Source: an uncultured Ruminiclostridium sp.
GTDB lineage: Bacteria; Bacillota; Clostridia; Oscillospirales; Ruminococcaceae
Length of the DNA stretch: 64,000 nucleotides
Reading direction: 5' to 3'
NCBI GenBank assembly: GCA_934490165.1
Contig: CAKSTB010000001.1
Span: 124,001-188,000, forward strand
Part shown: in pieces, positions 34,385 to 43,883 of the stretch
Position numbering within the stretch: the first letter of the stretch is position 1
How the letters are laid out: every line of letters begins with the position of its first letter
The notes under the pieces: model-generated
What the model saw: the letters and a program-made list of their open reading frames with translations, nothing else
Told to the model about the DNA's origin: nothing
Databases searched by the model: none
Made by a program: the position numbers and the translations under genes

Positions 34385-36334
34385 ATGGGAAACAACGAAA
34401 GCAAGGGTCTTACCCTTACTGAAAAGATCATCAAAGACCACATAATTGACGGTGAGATGATCAAAGGAACAGAGATCGGTCTTCGTATCGATCAGACACT
34501 GACACAGGACGCTACAGGTACTATGGCATATCTTCAGTTTGAGGCTATGGGCATAGACAGAGTAAAGACTGAGCGTTCACTCGCTTATATCGACCACAAC
34601 ACACTCCAGTCAGGCTTTGAAAATGCCGATGACCACAGATACATAGGCAGTGTTGCAAAGAAGCACGGAATTTACTTCTCACGTCCCGGTAACGGTATCT
34701 GCCACCAGGTTCACCTTGAACGCTTCGGCAAGCCCGGCAAGACGCTTATCGGCTCTGACAGCCACACACCTACAGGCGGCGGTATCGGTATGCTTGCAAT
34801 GGGTGCAGGCGGACTTGACGTTGCAGTTGCAATGGGCGGCGGTGCTTACTACATCACAATGCCCAAGGTAGTAAAGGTAAACCTCACAGGAAAACTTAAC
34901 GACTGGGTTTCCGCAAAGGACGTAATTTTAAAGGTACTTCAGATAATGTCCGTAAAGGGCGGCGTCGGCAAGGTCATCGAGTACTGCGGCGAAGGTGTAA
35001 AAAGCCTCAGCGTTCCCGAGCGTGCGACTATTACCAATATGGGTGCGGAGCTCGGCGCAACTACATCTATATTCCCCTCCGATGAAACAACACTTGCTTT
35101 CTTAAAGGCGCAGGATCGTGAAGAGGACTTCGTAGCTCTCAGCGCAGATCCCGATGCGGTATATGACGAAGAGATAAATATCAATCTCTCAGAGCTTGTT
35201 CCCATGGCAGCTTGTCCTCACAGTCCCGACAATGTAAAGACCGTTAAGGAGATCGGCGCTATCAAGATAGATCAGGTATGTATCGGTTCATGTACCAACT
35301 CCTCATTACAAGATATGCTCAAGGTTGCTCATATATTAAAGGGCAAGACGGTTCACCCCGATGTCAGCCTGTCGATCGCTCCCGGTTCAAAGCAGGTATT
35401 CAATATGCTCGCTGACTGCGGCGCATTGTCGATACTCATCAGTGCCGGCGCAAGAATACTTGAGAGCGCCTGCGGTCCGTGCATAGGTATGGGGCAGTCG
35501 CCTAACTCAAAGGGTATCTCACTGCGTACATTTAACAGAAACTTCTTGGGAAGAAGCGGAACAAAAGACGGTCAGATCTACCTCGTATCACCTGAAACAG
35601 CCGCTATCTCGGCGCTCACAGGTGTATTTACAGATCCCAGACTTGTCGGCGATATGCCTCCTTATGTAATGCCCGAGAAGTTCCTCATAAACGACAATAT
35701 GGTAGTTCCTCCCGCTTCTCCCGAGGAAGCTCCCAATGTAGAAGTCCTCAGAGGCCCCAACATAAAACCGTTCCCCGTAAATGTTCCTCTCGCTGAAGAT
35801 ATCAAGGCTGAGGTTTCTCTCAAGGTCGGCGACAATATCACTACAGACCATATTATGCCTGCCGGCGCAAAGATATTACCTCTGCGTTCAAATATCCCCG
35901 CTATTTCGCAGTACTGCTTCACAGTATGTGACGAAACATTCCCGACAAGAGCAAAGGAGCTTGGAAAGAGCATTATTGTCGGCGGTGCAAACTACGGACA
36001 GGGCTCTTCAAGAGAACACGCCGCACTCGCTCCCCTCTACCTCGGCGTAAAGGCTATAATCTGCAAGTCATTTGCGCGTATCCACAGACAGAACCTTATC
36101 AACAACGGCATTCTTCCTCTGTGCTTTGTGAATGAGGCTGATTACGACAAGATCGACCGTGACGACGTTCTTGAGCTCCCCGGTATCAGAAATGCGATAG
36201 AAAACGGTACAAAGATAACCGTAAAGAATATAACAAAGGGTACAGAATACGAAGTTACCTGCGAATTATCCGAGCGCGGCAAGGGTATGATGCTCGCAGG
36301 CGGACTGCTTAACTACACCAAGCACAACAAGTAA
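34385..36334 (+). CDS. acn: Aconitate hydratase
   Basis: A 649-residue aconitase of the shorter clostridial type, which interconverts citrate and isocitrate. The [4Fe-4S] cysteines are in GSCTNSS near 302 and CGPCIGMGQSP near 365. The substrate-binding SDSHTPTGGGIG is near 126. The C-terminal swivel domain has ANYGQGSSREHAALAP near 540. AGGAGG precedes the ATG. The isocitrate dehydrogenase gene follows by 20 bases, so the pair converts citrate to 2-oxoglutarate, in an anaerobe mainly for glutamate synthesis. An isopropylmalate isomerase is less likely because both halves are fused and the neighbour is icd. Confidence 0.94.
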   Translation: MGNNESKGLTLTEKIIKDHIIDGEMIKGTEIGLRIDQTLTQDATGTMAYLQFEAMGIDRVKTERSLAYIDHNTLQSGFENADDHRYIGSVAKKHGIYFSRPGNGICHQVHLERFGKPGKTLIGSDSHTPTGGGIGMLAMGAGGLDVAVAMGGGAYYITMPKVVKVNLTGKLNDWVSAKDVILKVLQIMSVKGGVGKVIEYCGEGVKSLSVPERATITNMGAELGATTSIFPSDETTLAFLKAQDREEDFVALSADPDAVYDEEININLSELVPMAACPHSPDNVKTVKEIGAIKIDQVCIGSCTNSSLQDMLKVAHILKGKTVHPDVSLSIAPGSKQVFNMLADCGALSILISAGARILESACGPCIGMGQSPNSKGISLRTFNRNFLGRSGTKDGQIYLVSPETAAISALTGVFTDPRLVGDMPPYVMPEKFLINDNMVVPPASPEEAPNVEVLRGPNIKPFPVNVPLAEDIKAEVSLKVGDNITTDHIMPAGAKILPLRSNIPAISQYCFTVCDETFPTRAKELGKSIIVGGANYGQGSSREHAALAPLYLGVKAIICKSFARIHRQNLINNGILPLCFVNEADYDKIDRDDVLELPGIRNAIENGTKITVKNITKGTEYEVTCELSERGKGMMLAGGLLNYTKHNK

Positions 36335-36354
36335 TATCGAAAGGAAAAGCTACA

Positions 36355-37566
36355 ATGGCAAAAATTCAGATGACCACTCCCATCGTTGAGATGGACGGCG
36401 ATGAGATGACCAGAATTATCTGGAAGATGATCAAGGATATACTTATCTGCCCTTACGTTGACTTAAAGACAGATTATTACGATCTCAGTCTTGTTCACAG
36501 AAACGAAACCAACGATCAGGTAACTATCGACTCCGCAAATGCTACCAAGAAATACGGCGTAGCCGTTAAGTGCGCAACAATAACACCCAACGCACAGAGA
36601 ATGACAGAATATGACTTAAAGGAAATGTGGAAGTCCCCCAACGGCACTATCCGTGCAATTCTTGACGGTACGGTTTTCAGAGCGCCCATTATCGTAAAGG
36701 GTATCACTCCTCTGCTCCCCGGCTGGAAGAAGCCTATCACAATCGCCCGTCACGCTTACGGCGATGTTTACAAGAACTCCGAGATGAAGGTTGCCGACGG
36801 CAGCACAGCAGAGCTTGTTGTTACCGACAAGGACGGCAACGAAACAAGACAGCTTATCCACAAGTTCAACGGTTCTGACGGCATCATTCAGGGTCTTCAC
36901 AACATAAACGCAAGCATCGCAAGCTTTGCAAGAGCGTGCTTCAACTTTGCACTTGATACAAAGCAGGATATCTGGTTTGCAACAAAGGATACAATTTCAA
37001 AGAAGTACGACCACACATTCAAGGATATTTTCCAGAAAATATTCGATAACGAGTATAAGGAAAAGTTCGATGCCGCAGGTATCACATACTTCTACACCCT
37101 TATTGATGACGCAGTAGCAAGAGTTGTACGTTCAGAGGGCGGCTATATCTGGGCTTGCAAGAACTATGACGGCGATGTTATGTCGGATATGGTAGCTACA
37201 GCTTTCGGCAGCCTCGGTATGATGACATCGGTACTCGTTTCACCCACAGGCGTTTATGAGTACGAAGCCGCACACGGCACAGTAACACGTCACTACTACA
37301 AGCACTTAAAGGGCGAGGAAACATCTACAAACTCGGTAGCAACTCTGTTTGCATGGACTGGCGCATTAAGAAAGCGCGGCGAGCTTGACGGCAACAAGGA
37401 GCTTTCCGACTTTGCGGACAAGCTTGAAAAGGCTACTATAAAGACGATAGAAGACGGTGTTATGACCGGCGACCTCTATGTACTTTCAAACCTCGAAAAT
37501 AAGAGAAAGGTAAATACAGAGGACTTCCTGCTTGAGATCAACAACAGACTTAAGGAAACACTGTAA
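36355..37566 (+). CDS. icd: NADP-dependent isocitrate dehydrogenase (eukaryote-like type)
   Basis: A 403-residue isocitrate dehydrogenase of the subfamily that also includes the eukaryotic NADP enzymes. It begins with TPIVEMDGDEMTRIIW, has the substrate site KSPNGTIRAILDGTVFR near 99-115, the metal site DDAVARVVRSEGG and YDGDVMSDMVATAFGSLGMM, and ends with the NADP part EAAHGTVTRHYY. It makes 2-oxoglutarate, CO2 and NADPH. AAAGGA precedes the start. It is co-transcribed with acn, and rex follows by 37 bases. Confidence 0.96.
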   Translation: MAKIQMTTPIVEMDGDEMTRIIWKMIKDILICPYVDLKTDYYDLSLVHRNETNDQVTIDSANATKKYGVAVKCATITPNAQRMTEYDLKEMWKSPNGTIRAILDGTVFRAPIIVKGITPLLPGWKKPITIARHAYGDVYKNSEMKVADGSTAELVVTDKDGNETRQLIHKFNGSDGIIQGLHNINASIASFARACFNFALDTKQDIWFATKDTISKKYDHTFKDIFQKIFDNEYKEKFDAAGITYFYTLIDDAVARVVRSEGGYIWACKNYDGDVMSDMVATAFGSLGMMTSVLVSPTGVYEYEAAHGTVTRHYYKHLKGEETSTNSVATLFAWTGALRKRGELDGNKELSDFADKLEKATIKTIEDGVMTGDLYVLSNLENKRKVNTEDFLLEINNRLKETL

Positions 37567-37603
37567 TTCAAGTAAAAATACGAAACTGTAAGGAGGCATC
37601 ACC

Positions 37604-38251
37604 TTGTCGAAAAGCATCAATATATCAAACTCGGTAATACGCAGACTTCCCCGCTACTATCGCTTTCTCGGCGAGCTTGAGGATCAGCGGATCTCTAAAA
37701 TTTCTTCAAGGGAATTGTCGGAGAGAATGCACCTTACCGCGTCACAGATAAGACAGGATCTTAACTGCTTCGGTGGCTTCGGACAGCAGGGCTACGGCTA
37801 CAACGTGTCGGAGCTGAGAAAAGAAATAGGTCGTATTCTCGGTGTTGACAAGCACAGGAAAACAATACTTATCGGCGCGGGCAATCTCGGCACGGCACTT
37901 GCGGTGCATATCAACTTTGAAAAGAGCGGGTGCAGCCTTATCGGCATATTCGACTCCAACAAGAAAATAGTCGGCAATCCTCTCGGAAAGCTTAACATCA
38001 CTGATATAGACGACCTTGAAGACTTCTGCCGTAAAAACAAGCCCGAGGTCGCGGTCCTTTGCATACCGAAGTCCGTGACCAAGGAGATAGTCGACCGCCT
38101 TACAGGGCTTGGCGTGCGGTCATTCTGGAATTTCTCCCACTATGACATAAACGTTGAGCATAAAAATATAATTGTTGAGAATGTTCACCTCGGCGACAGT
38201 CTGCTGACGCTTTCCTACGGTGTAAATAACAATCTTGACAATGACAAGTAA
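37604..38251 (+). CDS. rex: Redox-sensing transcriptional repressor Rex
   Basis: A 215-residue Rex. The N-terminal winged helix (residues 8-80) includes LHLTASQIRQDLNCFGGFGQQGYGY-type sequence, and a Rossmann domain with the NAD(H) motif GAGNLGTAL near 90 and a domain-swapped C-terminal helix follow. Rex leaves DNA when NADH/NAD+ rises and usually controls hydrogenase, alcohol and NADH-oxidising genes. The start is TTG at 37604 with AGGAGG 7 bases upstream. Rex sites were looked for near the hydrogenase genes, but the operon promoter is outside the window. Confidence 0.96.
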   Translation: MSKSINISNSVIRRLPRYYRFLGELEDQRISKISSRELSERMHLTASQIRQDLNCFGGFGQQGYGYNVSELRKEIGRILGVDKHRKTILIGAGNLGTALAVHINFEKSGCSLIGIFDSNKKIVGNPLGKLNITDIDDLEDFCRKNKPEVAVLCIPKSVTKEIVDRLTGLGVRSFWNFSHYDINVEHKNIIVENVHLGDSLLTLSYGVNNNLDNDK

Positions 38252-38260
38252 ATAAAAATC

Positions 38261-38293
38261 TGCCGGGGAATTTGTTTCCTCGGTATTTTTTTG
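38261..38293 (+). terminator. Intrinsic terminator after rex
   Basis: CCGGGGAA (38263-38270) and TTCCTCGG (38276-38283) with a 5-base loop, followed by a T run. Confidence 0.88.
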
Positions 38294-38322
38294 CAAAACT
38301 GCGGATTTTATTTCATTTTCAA

Positions 38323-38351
38323 TAGACAAACGGTTTCATTTGTGGTACAAT
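38323..38351 (+). promoter_or_regulatory. Sigma-A promoter of the PHP-lrp-aat-ispE operon
   Basis: TAGACA, a 17-base spacer and TACAAT, about 45 bases before the ATG at 38397. Confidence 0.75.
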
Positions 38352-38396
38352 AAATGATGTATAGATATAGAGAACCGCAAAAGGAAGGTAACAAAA

Positions 38397-39218
38397 ATGA
38401 ACAAATCGGAAATTCTGATGGACGTGCACAATCACTCCAACCTGTCACCCGACGGAAGCAACGAACCCGAAGAAATGGTCAGACGAGCGATAGAGCTCGG
38501 AATAAAGTACTATTCGCTGACTGATCACCTTGAAATAAATAAATTCTACGATGAAGAATACCTCTATGAAGAGCCGGTAAAACGAGCGTCCGGGATATCT
38601 CCCGCCCTCATTGAAAAATATGCCGGACAGATAAATATGGCATACGGCGTTGAGCTCGGACAGCCGCTTCAGGATATGGAGCTTACCGAAAGAATGCTGT
38701 CAAGCTACAAATACGACTTCATAATCGGCTCGCTTCATATGTGCAACGGTTGGGAGGATTTCTACCTGCTCGACTACAACGAGGTACAGCCCGAGATGAT
38801 AATGAAGCTGTACTTTGAAGAAATGCTTGAAATGGCTCGCTGGGGAGAATTTGACGTTCTCGGACATCTTACATATCCCTTACGCTATATTGTCGGCGAA
38901 TCCGAACTTTATATAGATATGAGCAAGTATCTTTCGATAATAAAGGAGATATTCTCGACGCTTATAAAGAACGATATCGGAATTGAAATAAATTCAAGCG
39001 GGCTCAGACAAAAGATAGGTCTTACTCTGCCCGATGAATATTATGTAAGACTTTATAAGGAGCTCGGCGGTAAGATACTTACGGTCGGTTCTGACGCGCA
39101 TTGCACAGAAGACCTCGGAAAAGGCATTCCCGAGGCAATAGCACTCGCAAAAAGTGTAGGATTTACAGAGCTTGCATTTTTCAAGAAGCGCAATCCTACA
39201 TTTATCAGTATAAAATGA
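38397..39218 (+). CDS. PHP-domain phosphoesterase (histidinol-phosphatase HisJ-like)
   Basis: A 273-residue PHP-domain metal phosphoesterase. The metal-binding motifs appear in order: DVHNHSNLSPDG (HxH), SLTDHLE near 43, the Glu in GVELGQ near 86, GSLHM near 112, GHLTYPLRY near 162 and GSDAHCTED near 230. The layout is that of HisJ-type histidinol-phosphate phosphatases, but no other histidine gene lies nearby, so the substrate is open. AAGGAAGG precedes the ATG. Genes for an Lrp-type regulator and an aminotransferase follow closely. Confidence 0.85.
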   Translation: MNKSEILMDVHNHSNLSPDGSNEPEEMVRRAIELGIKYYSLTDHLEINKFYDEEYLYEEPVKRASGISPALIEKYAGQINMAYGVELGQPLQDMELTERMLSSYKYDFIIGSLHMCNGWEDFYLLDYNEVQPEMIMKLYFEEMLEMARWGEFDVLGHLTYPLRYIVGESELYIDMSKYLSIIKEIFSTLIKNDIGIEINSSGLRQKIGLTLPDEYYVRLYKELGGKILTVGSDAHCTEDLGKGIPEAIALAKSVGFTELAFFKKRNPTFISIK

Positions 39219-39234
39219 TTCGGAGGATAAGACG

Positions 39235-39720
39235 ATGACAAAGAAAGAAAAGCTTGTAAACCTTTTAAGACAGGATGCCAGACTTTCAAACGAACAGTTA
39301 GCGGCGATGCTGGATACCTCAGCCGATGATGTCGCGGCGATGATAGCGGAGCTTGAAAAGAGCGGAATGATAATCGGTTATACCGCAATTATAAATGAAG
39401 AAGAATTTGACAGGAACTCAGTCAGCGCATTTATCGAGGTCAGAGTTTCTCCCGAGATACAGTGCGGCTACGATGACGTTGCCGCGGTTATAGCCCAGTA
39501 CGATGAGGTATCCTCCGTTTATCTGATGAGCGGCGGATATGACCTTGCCGTAACTATAAAGGGCACAAATCTGCGTGATGTTGCTATGTTCGTAACAGAC
39601 AGACTTGCACCTCTCGGCGGTGTTCTCAGCACAACAACACACTTCATTCTGCACAGATATAAAGAAAAAGACAAGATGTTCCTTAAGAACACGGACGAAA
39701 GGAGTTTAGTATCTCCGTGA
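39235..39720 (+). CDS. Lrp/AsnC-family transcriptional regulator
   Basis: A 161-residue regulator with the N-terminal helix-turn-helix (residues 1-55, LSNEQLAAMLDTSADDVAAMIAELE-type) and the C-terminal ligand-binding RAM domain (SAFIEVRV near 62, SSVYLMSGGYDLAVTIKG near 98). Such proteins bind amino acids and control amino-acid metabolism. It overlaps the following aminotransferase gene by 4 bases. This Lrp-aminotransferase pair is common in Clostridia, which suggests that it senses a product or substrate of that enzyme. Confidence 0.93.
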   Translation: MTKKEKLVNLLRQDARLSNEQLAAMLDTSADDVAAMIAELEKSGMIIGYTAIINEEEFDRNSVSAFIEVRVSPEIQCGYDDVAAVIAQYDEVSSVYLMSGGYDLAVTIKGTNLRDVAMFVTDRLAPLGGVLSTTTHFILHRYKEKDKMFLKNTDERSLVSP

Positions 39721-40898
39721 TGGATTATGAAAATATACTTTCCCGAAAGGTGCAGGATCTGCAATTTTCGGGCATAAGAAAGTTTTTTGATATAGCAGCA
39801 AGCTACGATGATGTAATTTCCCTGTCGGTAGGCGAACCCGACTTCAAGACCCCCTGGGCAATAAGAAAAGAAGCTATAAGAGTACTTGAAAAGGGTCGTA
39901 CTAACTACACGGCAAATGCAGGACTTGCAGATCTTCGTACTGCGATAAATGATTATATAACCGACAGGATACACGTTTCCTATGACCCTATGCACGAAAT
40001 TCTCGTGACGGTAGGCGGCTCTGAGGCTATTGACCTTGCCGTAAGAGCGCTTGTTGACACAGGCGATGAGGTGCTTATCCCTCAGCCGAGCTTTGTCTGT
40101 TACGGTCCTATCGTGACACTTGCAAACGGCACGCCCGTTGCGATAGAAACAAGCGTTGAAAACGGCTTCAAGCTGACCGCCGAAGCACTGAAAGCGCATA
40201 TAACCCCGAAAACAAAAGCCCTTGTACTTCCCTACCCCAACAATCCCACAGGCGCTGTTATGAGAAGAGCCGACCTTGAAGCGATAGCGGAGGTTATCAG
40301 AGATACAAATATTGTCGTAATTTCGGACGAGATATATTCCGAGCTTACCTACGGCGATGAAGAGCACTGTTCAATTGTCGATATAGACGGAATGAAAGAG
40401 CGTACCGTTCTTATAAACGGCTTCTCAAAGGCGTTTTCAATGACAGGCTGGCGACTCGGCTTTGCCGCAGCACCCGCTCCTATCATCACTCAGATGCTGA
40501 AGATACACCAGTACGGCATAATGTGTTCGCCCACAATGAGCCAGTACGCCGCAGTGGTTGCACTTAAGGACTGCAAAAAAGATATAGAATATATGCGCAA
40601 TGAATACGATATGAGAAGACGTCTTATAGTAAACGGCTTCAATGAGATGGGGCTTGAATGCTTTGAACCCGAGGGCGCATTCTACATCTTCCCGTCAATA
40701 AAGAACACGGGGCTTACATCGCAGGAATTTTGCGAACAGCTGATAGAAAAGCACAGAGTTGCCGTAGTGCCCGGTGATGCCTTCGGAAAGTGCGGCGAGG
40801 GTTATATCCGCGTATCATACGCATATTCGCTCCAGCATATCAAGACTGCACTTGAGCGTATAAGACTGTTCCTCGAAGAGCTCGGTGTTCTGCAATGA
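39717..40898 (+). CDS. Class I/II pyridoxal-phosphate aminotransferase
   Basis: A 393-residue fold-type I aminotransferase, aspartate aminotransferase/PatA-like. Motifs: SVGEPDFKTPWAIR near 38, YPNNPTGAVM near 173, SDEIYSELTYG near 205 and the PLP lysine in NGFSKAFSMTGWRLGF near 239. The amino donor cannot be fixed; aspartate, alanine or a similar amino acid is likely. The start is the GTG at 39717 (4-base overlap with lrp) or the ATG next to it at 39720. The stop overlaps the ispE start by 4 bases. Confidence 0.92.
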   Translation: MMDYENILSRKVQDLQFSGIRKFFDIAASYDDVISLSVGEPDFKTPWAIRKEAIRVLEKGRTNYTANAGLADLRTAINDYITDRIHVSYDPMHEILVTVGGSEAIDLAVRALVDTGDEVLIPQPSFVCYGPIVTLANGTPVAIETSVENGFKLTAEALKAHITPKTKALVLPYPNNPTGAVMRRADLEAIAEVIRDTNIVVISDEIYSELTYGDEEHCSIVDIDGMKERTVLINGFSKAFSMTGWRLGFAAAPAPIITQMLKIHQYGIMCSPTMSQYAAVVALKDCKKDIEYMRNEYDMRRRLIVNGFNEMGLECFEPEGAFYIFPSIKNTGLTSQEFCEQLIEKHRVAVVPGDAFGKCGEGYIRVSYAYSLQHIKTALERIRLFLEELGVLQ

Positions 40899-41770
40899 AA
40901 ATTAAAATCAGGGCATATGCAAAGCTGAATTTATTCCTTGATATAACAGGCAGACTGCCGAGCGGCAGACACTCGCTGAATATCGCAACGCAGAGCGTAG
41001 ACGTGTACGATGATATAACGGTGCGCGTTCTCAGCACCGACAGCTTCGGGTGCAGTATAACCTGCGACAACCCCGACATTCCGTGCGATGAAAAGAATAT
41101 CGTATGGAAAGCCGCAAGAGCGTATTTTGATGCGACCGACATAAATGCCGAAATTTCGGTAGATATAGAAAAGCACGTTCCTCTGATGGGCGGAATGGGC
41201 GGTTCATCGGTTGACGGTGCAGGTACGCTTGTAGCGCTGAATGAGCTGTTCGGCAAAAAGCTTGATACAGACGCACTTTGTGCTATCGGCGATAAGATCG
41301 GCGCAGATGTTCCTATTTGCCTGAAAGGCGGAACACAGTACAGCATTTCAAGCGGCGATATGATAACAGCCGAATGTGAGCATAACTGCGTATTTCTCTG
41401 TATTTATCCCAATTTTACGCTCAGTACCGCAGAAGCTTATACAAAATATGACGAAAACCCGACCGCGATAGATCCTCATTACGCCGATTTTGTAAGCAGC
41501 ATAGTCTGCGGCAGTCTTTCGGACAGTGCAAAATACATAAGCAATGTATTCACAGAGATCTATCACGACAGACGCATTGATGAAATCAAAAACGATATTC
41601 TGTCGGCAGGTGCGATATCGTCCGAAATGACAGGAAGCGGGAGCGTCGTTTTCGGCATTTTCAAAGACGAAAAAACGGCTTTACAGGCGCAGAGTGTTTT
41701 ATCGTCAGAATACCCGCATTTGTTTGTCGCACATCCTACAAATTGCGGCATTTCGGTAATTGAACGGTAA
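40895..41770 (+). CDS. ispE: 4-diphosphocytidyl-2-C-methyl-D-erythritol kinase
   Basis: A 291-residue GHMP kinase. It begins with IRAYAKLNLFLDITGRLPSG, typical for IspE, and has the phosphate-binding motif PLMGGMGGSSVDGAG near 92 and the C-terminal MTGSGSVVFGIF near 248. It phosphorylates CDP-methylerythritol in the MEP pathway that begins with Dxs (20.6 kb). It overlaps the aminotransferase gene by 4 bases. One deviation from the classic PxxxGxGGGSS motif is Met in the middle; this should not remove activity. Confidence 0.93.
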   Translation: MKIKIRAYAKLNLFLDITGRLPSGRHSLNIATQSVDVYDDITVRVLSTDSFGCSITCDNPDIPCDEKNIVWKAARAYFDATDINAEISVDIEKHVPLMGGMGGSSVDGAGTLVALNELFGKKLDTDALCAIGDKIGADVPICLKGGTQYSISSGDMITAECEHNCVFLCIYPNFTLSTAEAYTKYDENPTAIDPHYADFVSSIVCGSLSDSAKYISNVFTEIYHDRRIDEIKNDILSAGAISSEMTGSGSVVFGIFKDEKTALQAQSVLSSEYPHLFVAHPTNCGISVIER

Positions 41771-41784
41771 TTTGGCGCAAATGC

Positions 41785-41813
41785 TTGAAATTTGCCGCCG
41801 GATATAGTATAAT
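41785..41813 (+). promoter_or_regulatory. Sigma-A promoter of the asp23-DAK2-recG-rsmE operon
   Basis: TTGAAA, a 17-base spacer ending ATATAG, and TATAAT. The same ATATAG-TATAAT end is seen in the promoter at 46721. Confidence 0.85.
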
Positions 41814-41845
41814 TATATAGTCCGATTTACAAGGAGGTTATGTAT

Positions 41846-42223
41846 ATGATCACGATCAACAACCACTTAGGAACGATCACCTATTCAAAGCAGTTCTTTT
41901 ACAGCCTTATAGGCGGTACTGTTACCAATTGCTTTGGCATTGTAGGAATGAATGCCGTTGACGCAAAGCAGACATTCATCGAAAAAGTACCTCTTAAGTT
42001 TGTCAAGAAGTTTGCCGACAAGACTATCCTTTCAGAAAAAGGTGTCACGGTAAAATATAAAAATGACAAGCTGTATATCGACCTTCACATTTCCGTTATG
42101 TATGGCGTGAATGTGTCAACGATAGTAAAGAGTATCATTCATAAGGTAAGATTTGCAGTTGAGGACGAAACAGGATTTACCGTTGATAAGGTAAACGTTT
42201 TTGTCGATGCTGTCAAAGTATAA
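41846..42223 (+). CDS. Asp23/Gls24 family protein (YloU-like)
   Basis: A 125-residue Asp23/Gls24 protein, shorter and less charged than the copy at 25694. It resembles Bacillus YloU, which likewise lies directly before the DAK2 gene yloV. The ATG at 41846, with AGGAGG 8 bases upstream, is preferred to the one at 41840. Its biochemical role is unknown; the fixed link with the DAK2 protein suggests shared work in lipid or envelope metabolism. Confidence 0.88.
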   Translation: MITINNHLGTITYSKQFFYSLIGGTVTNCFGIVGMNAVDAKQTFIEKVPLKFVKKFADKTILSEKGVTVKYKNDKLYIDLHISVMYGVNVSTIVKSIIHKVRFAVEDETGFTVDKVNVFVDAVKV

Positions 42224-42244
42224 ATCAAGGAGAGTATCTGACTG

Positions 42245-43879
42245 ATGTTAAGCGGAAAAATTCTCAGAGATGCTATCATCTCAGGCGCAAACAATATAAT
42301 CAACAATAAGGAGAGCGTTGACGAACTTAACGTATTCCCCGTTCCAGACGGCGACACAGGCACTAATATGTCTATGACCATAAGAAATGCCGTTGCAGAA
42401 CTTAATATGCTCAGCGACAGCGCAACTGTCGAAACAGTAGCGCAGACAGCGGCTTCTGCAATGCTCAGAGGTGCAAGAGGCAACTCAGGCGTTATCCTGT
42501 CGCTTTTATTCAGAGGTCTTTCAAAGGGTCTTGCAGGAAAGCACGAGGCTACAGTAGAGGACTACTGCAACGCACTCAAATTAGGTGCTGAGGCGGCATA
42601 TAAATCGGTAATGAAACCCACAGAGGGTACAATACTTACAGTAGCAAGAGTGGCAAGTGAAAAGGCCGCCGATGCTCAGTGCAAGGACTTCCCCGAGCTG
42701 TTTGAAGTTCTGACAACAGCCGCAAAGGAAACACTTGACCAGACCCCCGAGATGCTCCCCGTTCTTAAAAAGGCAGGTGTTGTAGACGCAGGCGGTATGG
42801 GCTATTACACAATACTCAAAGGTATGGCTTCCGTTATCTGCGGCGGCGTAATGATAGAAACCGACGAGGAAACCAAGACCGAAAAGGCAGTCGTAACAAA
42901 TGCCGCAGGCACATACGAAACCGACATTGAGTTTACTTACTGCACAGAGTTCATCGTAGTAAAGAGCGATGTAAACAAGGACGCGACAAAGCTCCGCGCT
43001 TTTCTTGAATCGATAGGCGACTGCGTTGTTGTTGTAGATGATGACAGCATCATAAAAGTCCACGTTCATACAGAGCACCCCGGTAAGGCGCTTGAAGAGG
43101 GTATCCTCTACGGTTCACTCATAAATCTCAAGATCGAGAATATGAAAGAACAGCACAAGGGTGCGGCGGCAAAGGCTGAAATGCAGAAGAAGCAGAAGCT
43201 CGCCCCAGCAGAGCCTACTAAGGATTTCGGCTTTGTATCAGTTACATCGGGTGCAGGACTTGAAGACCTGTTCAAGGATCTCGGCGTTGACGTTATAGTA
43301 CGCGGCGGTCAGACAATGAACCCTTCGACAGAGGATATACTTGAAGCTATCAATGCAACCCCCGCAAGAAATATCTTTGTTCTCCCGAACAACAAGAATA
43401 TAATTATGGCGGCTGAACAGGCTGTAAAGCTCACCGACAGAAACGTTATAGTTTTACAGACGAGAACAATACCTCAGGGTATCACTGCTATGCTTGCGTT
43501 TGATGAAAGCAGCGATTTCAGAACAAACGGCGCAAATATGACAAAAGCACTTGATAACGTAGGCTCAGGCTCAATTACCTTTGCTGTGCGCGACAGTGAC
43601 TTTGAGGGCAGACAGATAAAGAAGGGCGAAATTCTCGCCATGGAAAACGGCAAGCTTGCATTTGTCGAAAAGGACGTTACAAAGGCGCTCATCAAGATAA
43701 CAAAGAAGCTTATCCGTTCAGGCTCGTCATATATCACTGTAATTTACGGCAGTGACGTAACCGATGAAACCGCTCAGGCGGCTTTTGAAGCACTCAGAGC
43801 CAAGATAAGCGATGATATCGAAATAGTACTTGTAAACGGCGGACAGCCTGTATATTACTACCTCGTATCAGTAGAATAA
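42245..43879 (+). CDS. DAK2-domain protein, FakA/YloV-like fatty acid kinase
   Basis: A 544-residue protein. The N-terminal DAK2 ATP-binding domain has NVFPVPDGDTGTNMSMT near 27 and GARGNSGVILSLLFRG near 78. A linker (VVDAGGMGYYTILKGM near 180) and a C-terminal region of FakA type complete it. FakA phosphorylates fatty acids held by a FakB (DegV-family) protein; no fakB is in the window. The neighbours asp23-like and recG match the yloU-yloV-...-recG order of Bacillus. The kinase role is taken from the family. Confidence 0.9.
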   Translation: MLSGKILRDAIISGANNIINNKESVDELNVFPVPDGDTGTNMSMTIRNAVAELNMLSDSATVETVAQTAASAMLRGARGNSGVILSLLFRGLSKGLAGKHEATVEDYCNALKLGAEAAYKSVMKPTEGTILTVARVASEKAADAQCKDFPELFEVLTTAAKETLDQTPEMLPVLKKAGVVDAGGMGYYTILKGMASVICGGVMIETDEETKTEKAVVTNAAGTYETDIEFTYCTEFIVVKSDVNKDATKLRAFLESIGDCVVVVDDDSIIKVHVHTEHPGKALEEGILYGSLINLKIENMKEQHKGAAAKAEMQKKQKLAPAEPTKDFGFVSVTSGAGLEDLFKDLGVDVIVRGGQTMNPSTEDILEAINATPARNIFVLPNNKNIIMAAEQAVKLTDRNVIVLQTRTIPQGITAMLAFDESSDFRTNGANMTKALDNVGSGSITFAVRDSDFEGRQIKKGEILAMENGKLAFVEKDVTKALIKITKKLIRSGSSYITVIYGSDVTDETAQAAFEALRAKISDDIEIVLVNGGQPVYYYLVSVE

Positions 43880-43883
43880 TTTT

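Noticed and set aside
39519..40367. 282-codon open frame on the minus strand
   Set aside because: Antisense to the aminotransferase gene, which has all PLP-binding motifs; no ribosome site.
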